12,103 nucleotides of DNA from Bacteroidota bacterium. GTDB taxonomy: Bacteria > Bacteroidota > Bacteroidia > Chitinophagales > Chitinophagaceae. Location of the stretch: positions 1-12,103 of the forward strand of contig JAEWIW010000375.1 of the NCBI GenBank assembly GCA_023386855.1, given 5' to 3'. The notes below the pieces were generated by a model. The model was not told the origin of the DNA, made no database searches, and saw only the letters and a program-made list of their open reading frames with translations. The position numbers and the translations under genes are program-made. Positions 9,073 through 12,103 of this stretch are shown piece after piece (positions within the stretch are counted from its first letter, which is position 1; every line of letters starts with the position of its first letter).

Positions 9073-11649
9073 ATGGATCATCAATCATCAAGGGCCCTGC
9101 AGCAGTTCAAGAATTTTGTTGGAATAAAATTTCAATTATACAACAGCCTGTTTACCTCCCTTCCTTTTCACAGGATTGAAAAAACGGGAATACTTCTTTC
9201 ACTGTTACTGAACAATTGTGAGGAAGGGTATAAAAAGAAGTGGAGTCCTCAGCAGATCATTGAAGAATTCTTCCAGAAACATACTACCTATGTTACAGAA
9301 AGGGAAAAGATAGATATCCTTTTCAGGTTCATACAGTACACAGAAAGGCAGGTAGTACTGTTTGATGCGCTGGAAGATGCGGCATTCAAGGAAGTACATG
9401 ATATCAATGGTGTGGGTACACTAAAGCATCTTGAATCAGAGATCATCCAGAACGATAAGGAGGATGAGCTTCGTGAAAAGCTGAAACATTTTGCCATCCG
9501 GCTGGTGCTTACCGCTCACCCCACACAATTCTATCCAGGCCCGGTGCTCGGCATTATCAATGATCTCAGCAAAGCATTATCAGATAATAACGCAAGCCAG
9601 GTGAACATGTACCTTCAGCAATTGGGTAAAACACCTTTCTTTAAAAAGAAGAAACCTACTCCATACGATGAAGCCATCAGCCTGATCTGGTATCTTGAAA
9701 ATATTTTCTATCATGCTGCAGGCAGGATACTTGGATTTTTAAAGAACCAGTTCAATGAAGCGCCGGATCCAAAAAATCCAGTGATCACAATGGGATTCTG
9801 GCCAGGGGGCGATCGTGATGGCAATCCTAATGTTACTGCAGATACCACGCTGAAAGTGGCCAATGCTTTAAGAGGTTCCATCATAAAGTGTTATTACCTC
9901 GAGATCAGGAAACTCAAGCGCAGGCTTACGTTCAAGGGTATTGAAGACATATTGGTAGAACTGGAGACCAGCCTGTATGAAAATATTTTTATCCCCGGTC
10001 ATCAAACCGACCTTCGACAGGAAACGATATTAAATGCCCTTGTACAGATCCGCGATATACTGATCTACCAACACAATGGATTATTCCTTCACCTGGTAGA
10101 TAACCTGATCAACAAAGTTGAAGTATTCGGGTTGCATTTTGCCTGCCTCGATGTGCGACAGGAAAGTTCAGTGCATCATAAAGTACTTTCAGAAATTGCA
10201 TCCAAAGAAGATTTTCTTCCTTCCCATTATGATTCCATGCCGGAGGATGAACGCATCAGTATCCTTACATCAATTACAAAGGCTGCTGATATGGAGCAAT
10301 ACAATGGTATCGCCCGTGAAACGCTGGCCAGCATCAGGGCGATAGAACAGATCCAGCAATCAAACGGTGAGCCGGGATCAAACAGGTATATCATCAGTCA
10401 TAGCCATAGCCCGGTAAACGTACTGGAAGTATATGGATTATTTATGCTTGCAGGATGGAACAAAGACAACCTTGCAGTAGACATCGTTCCCTTGTTTGAA
10501 ACGGTGGATGACCTGAGAAAGGCAGCAGAAACCATGAAGCTTTTGTATGAACACCCTGTTTATCGTGAACATTTAAAAAACAGGAACAACAAGCAGACCA
10601 TCATGCTTGGATTTTCAGACGGAACAAAAGACGGTGGCTACCTGATGGCGAACTGGAGTATTTATAAAGCCAAGGAAGCGTTGACCAGCATCTCAAGGCA
10701 GTATCATATTGATGTGGTCTTCTTTGATGGAAGAGGTGGCCCCCCTGCAAGAGGCGGTGGTAAAACGCATAAGTTTTATTCTTCCATGGGAAATAATATT
10801 TCGAATGAACAGATCCAGCTGACCATACAGGGACAAACAGTAAGTTCAAATTTTGGCACCATTGATTCAGCACAGTTCAACATTGAACAATTGCTGAATG
10901 CAGGCATTACCAATAACCTGCTCCATGCAAAAGAAAGTACGCTCACGGCGGAACAGGAAAGCATCATGCAGCAGCTCGCGGATGAAAGTTTCCAGTCATA
11001 TATCGGTTTGAAGAATCACCAGTATTTCATGGATTATCTTTCCTATATCAGTCCATTAAGATTTTACAGTGAAACCAATATTGGAAGCAGGCCTGCAAAA
11101 AGAGGAGGATCATCAAAGTTAAGTTTGAAGGATCTTCGTGCTATTCCTTTTGTAGGGTCATGGAGCCAGCTTAAACAAAACGTGCCGGGATATTATGGCG
11201 TGGGTACTGCGCTTGAAAAAATGGAGAAGGATGGAAAATGGAATGAAGTAAAGGAGTTGTACCAGCATAGTATGTTCTTCAGAACGCTGGTGGGCAATTG
11301 CGAGATGGCGATGAAAAAAAGTTTTTTTCCGCTAACCGAATATTTATCCAACCATGAAAAATATGGTGAGATATGGAATATGATCTATAAGGAATATGAA
11401 CTTACGCAGCGATACATTTTCCAGTTAACCGGCAGAAGTGAACTGATGTCGGAATATCCTGTTGAACAGTTGTCGGTACAGATGCGTGAAAGGATCGTAT
11501 TGCCACTGACCACTATCCAGCAATATGCCATTACCAAGATCAGGGAAATTGAAGAAGGAAAATCTGACCCGATGAATAAGGAAAATTATGAGAAGCTGGT
11601 GATCAGGTGTTCTTTTGGAATTATCAATGCAGGAAGGAATTCGGCTTAG
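9073..11649 (+). CDS. ppc: Phosphoenolpyruvate carboxylase
   Basis: A cytosolic enzyme that carboxylates PEP with bicarbonate to oxaloacetate, the precursor of aspartate and so of both adjacent operons. The catalytic His is His149 in LTAHPT. Other conserved sites are GGDRDGNPN (Asp247 region), DVRQES (Arg362), the metal ligands Glu476 (PLFETVDD) and Asp516 (GFSDGTKD, with Lys519), GRGG (Arg554), SRPAKRGG and LRAIPF. The allosteric aspartate-site Arg appears kept at 805, with a terminal GRNSA (Asn856). Its 858 aa are slightly short of E. coli (883). Two positions are odd. After the catalytic motif the sequence is QFYPGP where E. coli has E-I-T-R-R. Asp552 stands where E. coli has His579, just before the GRGG loop. 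It therefore belongs to a divergent subgroup, but overall motif retention suggests an active enzyme. It is transcribed divergently from thrABC. Confidence 0.93.
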   Translation: MDHQSSRALQQFKNFVGIKFQLYNSLFTSLPFHRIEKTGILLSLLLNNCEEGYKKKWSPQQIIEEFFQKHTTYVTEREKIDILFRFIQYTERQVVLFDALEDAAFKEVHDINGVGTLKHLESEIIQNDKEDELREKLKHFAIRLVLTAHPTQFYPGPVLGIINDLSKALSDNNASQVNMYLQQLGKTPFFKKKKPTPYDEAISLIWYLENIFYHAAGRILGFLKNQFNEAPDPKNPVITMGFWPGGDRDGNPNVTADTTLKVANALRGSIIKCYYLEIRKLKRRLTFKGIEDILVELETSLYENIFIPGHQTDLRQETILNALVQIRDILIYQHNGLFLHLVDNLINKVEVFGLHFACLDVRQESSVHHKVLSEIASKEDFLPSHYDSMPEDERISILTSITKAADMEQYNGIARETLASIRAIEQIQQSNGEPGSNRYIISHSHSPVNVLEVYGLFMLAGWNKDNLAVDIVPLFETVDDLRKAAETMKLLYEHPVYREHLKNRNNKQTIMLGFSDGTKDGGYLMANWSIYKAKEALTSISRQYHIDVVFFDGRGGPPARGGGKTHKFYSSMGNNISNEQIQLTIQGQTVSSNFGTIDSAQFNIEQLLNAGITNNLLHAKESTLTAEQESIMQQLADESFQSYIGLKNHQYFMDYLSYISPLRFYSETNIGSRPAKRGGSSKLSLKDLRAIPFVGSWSQLKQNVPGYYGVGTALEKMEKDGKWNEVKELYQHSMFFRTLVGNCEMAMKKSFFPLTEYLSNHEKYGEIWNMIYKEYELTQRYIFQLTGRSELMSEYPVEQLSVQMRERIVLPLTTIQQYAITKIREIEEGKSDPMNKENYEKLVIRCSFGIINAGRNSA

Positions 11650-11675
11650 GCTGGGGTAGGCGTTAGTGTGCAGGT

Positions 11676-11710
11676 AGTGATCAGTGACTAGTGACTAGTG
11701 ACTAGTTGAC
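11676..11710 (+). repeat. Heptamer array A (five AGTGAnn units)
   Basis: Five consecutive 7-bp units fill exactly 35 bp: AGTGATC, then AGTGACT three times, then a degenerate unit beginning AGTT. The flanks GTGATC (11677-11682) and GATCAC (11711-11716) are also complementary. It starts 27 bp after the ppc stop. Array B at 11842 has the same unit type on the opposite strand. Confidence 0.85.
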
Positions 11711-11741
11711 GATCACCTACTTAACTCTGGCTACAAAATAA

Positions 11742-11771
11742 AAAAAGCGCCTTGGCAATAAGGCGCTTTTT
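11742..11771. terminator. Bidirectional terminator after ppc
   Basis: AAAAAGCGCCTT (11742-11753) pairs perfectly with AAGGCGCTTTTT (11760-11771) around GGCAAT. The A and T runs inside the arms give a T tract on both strands, so it can end ppc and also the converging gene at the right edge. Confidence 0.92.
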
Positions 11772-11841
11772 ACATTAAAGTCAAAGAGAAAAAGGCGGCT
11801 CATTAAACTACCAGAACCAATACGACAATCGACTATCAATT

Positions 11842-11876
11842 AATAACTAATCACTAATCACTGTTCACTAATCACT
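11842..11876 (-). repeat. Heptamer array B (five AGTGAnn units, inverted)
   Basis: Read on the - strand, five 7-bp units fill exactly 35 bp: AGTGATT, AGTGAAC, AGTGATT, AGTGATT and a last unit beginning AGTT. Unit number, length and the AGTT end unit match array A, but in the opposite orientation, with the ppc terminator between the two. The arrays are therefore largely complementary. Confidence 0.85.
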
Positions 11877-11913
11877 GGATTTCCACGGCCCCGGCCCTGC
11901 CAAACTTGTCCTT

Positions 11914-11948
11914 GGCCGTATTACCGACTTTCGGCCCTTGGTACGGCC
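11914..11948. repeat. GC-rich nested inverted repeat
   Basis: GGCCGTA (11914-11920) and TACGGCC (11942-11948) are exact reverse complements and enclose a second small stem, CCGA/TCGG (11924-11934). The surrounding segment is much richer in GC than the rest of the gap. It may belong to a dispersed intergenic element. There is no T run, so it is not a terminator. Confidence 0.5.
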
Positions 11949-11964
11949 GATCGGGCACCCGCCC

Positions 11965-12018
11965 ATTTTGTATTTTGTATTTTGTATTTCGTATTTCTAT
12001 TCTGTTTTCCGTTTTCCG
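11965..12018. repeat. Heptamer array C (ATTTTGT units)
   Basis: ATTTTGT is repeated three times (11965-11985), followed by ATTTCGT, degenerate units, and then TTTTCCG twice (12005-12018). The 7-bp period is the same as in arrays A and B, but the word is different. It ends 4 bp before the stop codon of the partial gene on the - strand. It looks like slippage-prone simple sequence. Confidence 0.8.
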
Positions 12019-12022
12019 TATT

Positions 12023-12103
12023 CTAAAAAGCATACACTGCGGCCACCAGGAAATTACCCGCGGTTTTGGTGGCATCACCATTTGACTTGGAATAGATGGG
12101 CTG
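12023..12103 (-). CDS. C-terminal end of an unidentified protein, cut by the window edge
   Basis: Reading leftward from the window edge, 26 codons run to a TAG stop at 12023-12025. The peptide ends GNFLVAAVYAF. An alternating polar/hydrophobic last strand ending in Phe is what outer-membrane beta-barrel proteins show at their C-terminus, so a barrel protein is plausible but not proven. The start and most of the gene lie outside the window. It converges on ppc. The fragment is too short to name a family, and the main support is the protein-like composition compared with the repeats beside it. Confidence 0.5.
   Translation of the reverse strand, partial: QPIYSKSNGDATKTAGNFLVAAVYAF

Larger units (their letters stand above)
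11650..12022. other. Repeat-rich non-coding stretch after ppc
   Basis: This 373-bp gap between ppc and the converging partial gene has no credible coding sequence. It contains, in order, a five-unit heptamer array, a strong terminator, a second five-unit heptamer array in inverted orientation, a GC-rich segment (about 11885-11964) with nested inverted repeats, and a third heptamer array of T-rich units. A 69-aa open frame on the - strand crosses the last two, but its protein is low-complexity and repeat-derived. Confidence 0.8.

Noticed and set aside
11872..12081. 69-aa open frame on the - strand
   Set aside because: It is built from the heptamer array and the GC-rich repeat, giving low-complexity K/T/E/N/R-rich protein. 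Its start lies inside the other-frame tail of the edge gene.

Overview
The window reads as a chromosomal segment from a member of the Bacteroidota, most likely a Chitinophagaceae-like lineage. This rests on moderate base composition, A-rich start regions mostly without Shine-Dalgarno (SD) sites, the acetyl-type methionine route (metX plus metY), and intergenic short tandem repeats that I associate with that group. The assignment is inferred by reading, not by a search. No mobile element, CRISPR array, tRNA or rRNA was seen.

Layout. (1) Positions 1-118 are a leader with a terminator hairpin and a perfect 17-bp dyad. (2) Positions 119-3794, + strand, hold metY, metX and hom, the methionine branch from aspartate semialdehyde to homocysteine; a strong terminator-like hairpin sits between metY and metX. 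(3) A bidirectional terminator at 3815-3840 separates this from the convergent thrA-thrB-thrC operon on the - strand (8582 down to 3870), with aspartokinase-homoserine dehydrogenase, homoserine kinase and threonine synthase. (4) Positions 8583-9072 are a 490-bp divergent regulatory region with three tandem 38-bp units and several dyads. (5) ppc, PEP carboxylase, is on the + strand at 9073-11649. (6) Positions 11650-12022 are a repeat-rich non-coding stretch: a terminator flanked by two five-unit heptamer arrays in opposite orientation, a GC-rich inverted repeat and a third heptamer array. (7) The C-terminal 26 codons of a further - strand gene run off the right edge.

Together the genes form one aspartate-family module. 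PEP carboxylase makes oxaloacetate, the precursor of aspartate. ThrA phosphorylates aspartate and makes homoserine. ThrB and ThrC carry homoserine to threonine. Hom, MetX and MetY carry it to homocysteine. Aspartate semialdehyde dehydrogenase is not in the window. Each branch has its own homoserine dehydrogenase, and the methionine-branch copy has a C-terminal region that does not look like an ordinary ACT domain.

I found no wholly new system. The most interesting material is non-coding (38-bp tandem units before thrA, paired heptamer arrays after ppc, the metY/metX hairpin), plus unusual active-site positions in the PEP carboxylase.
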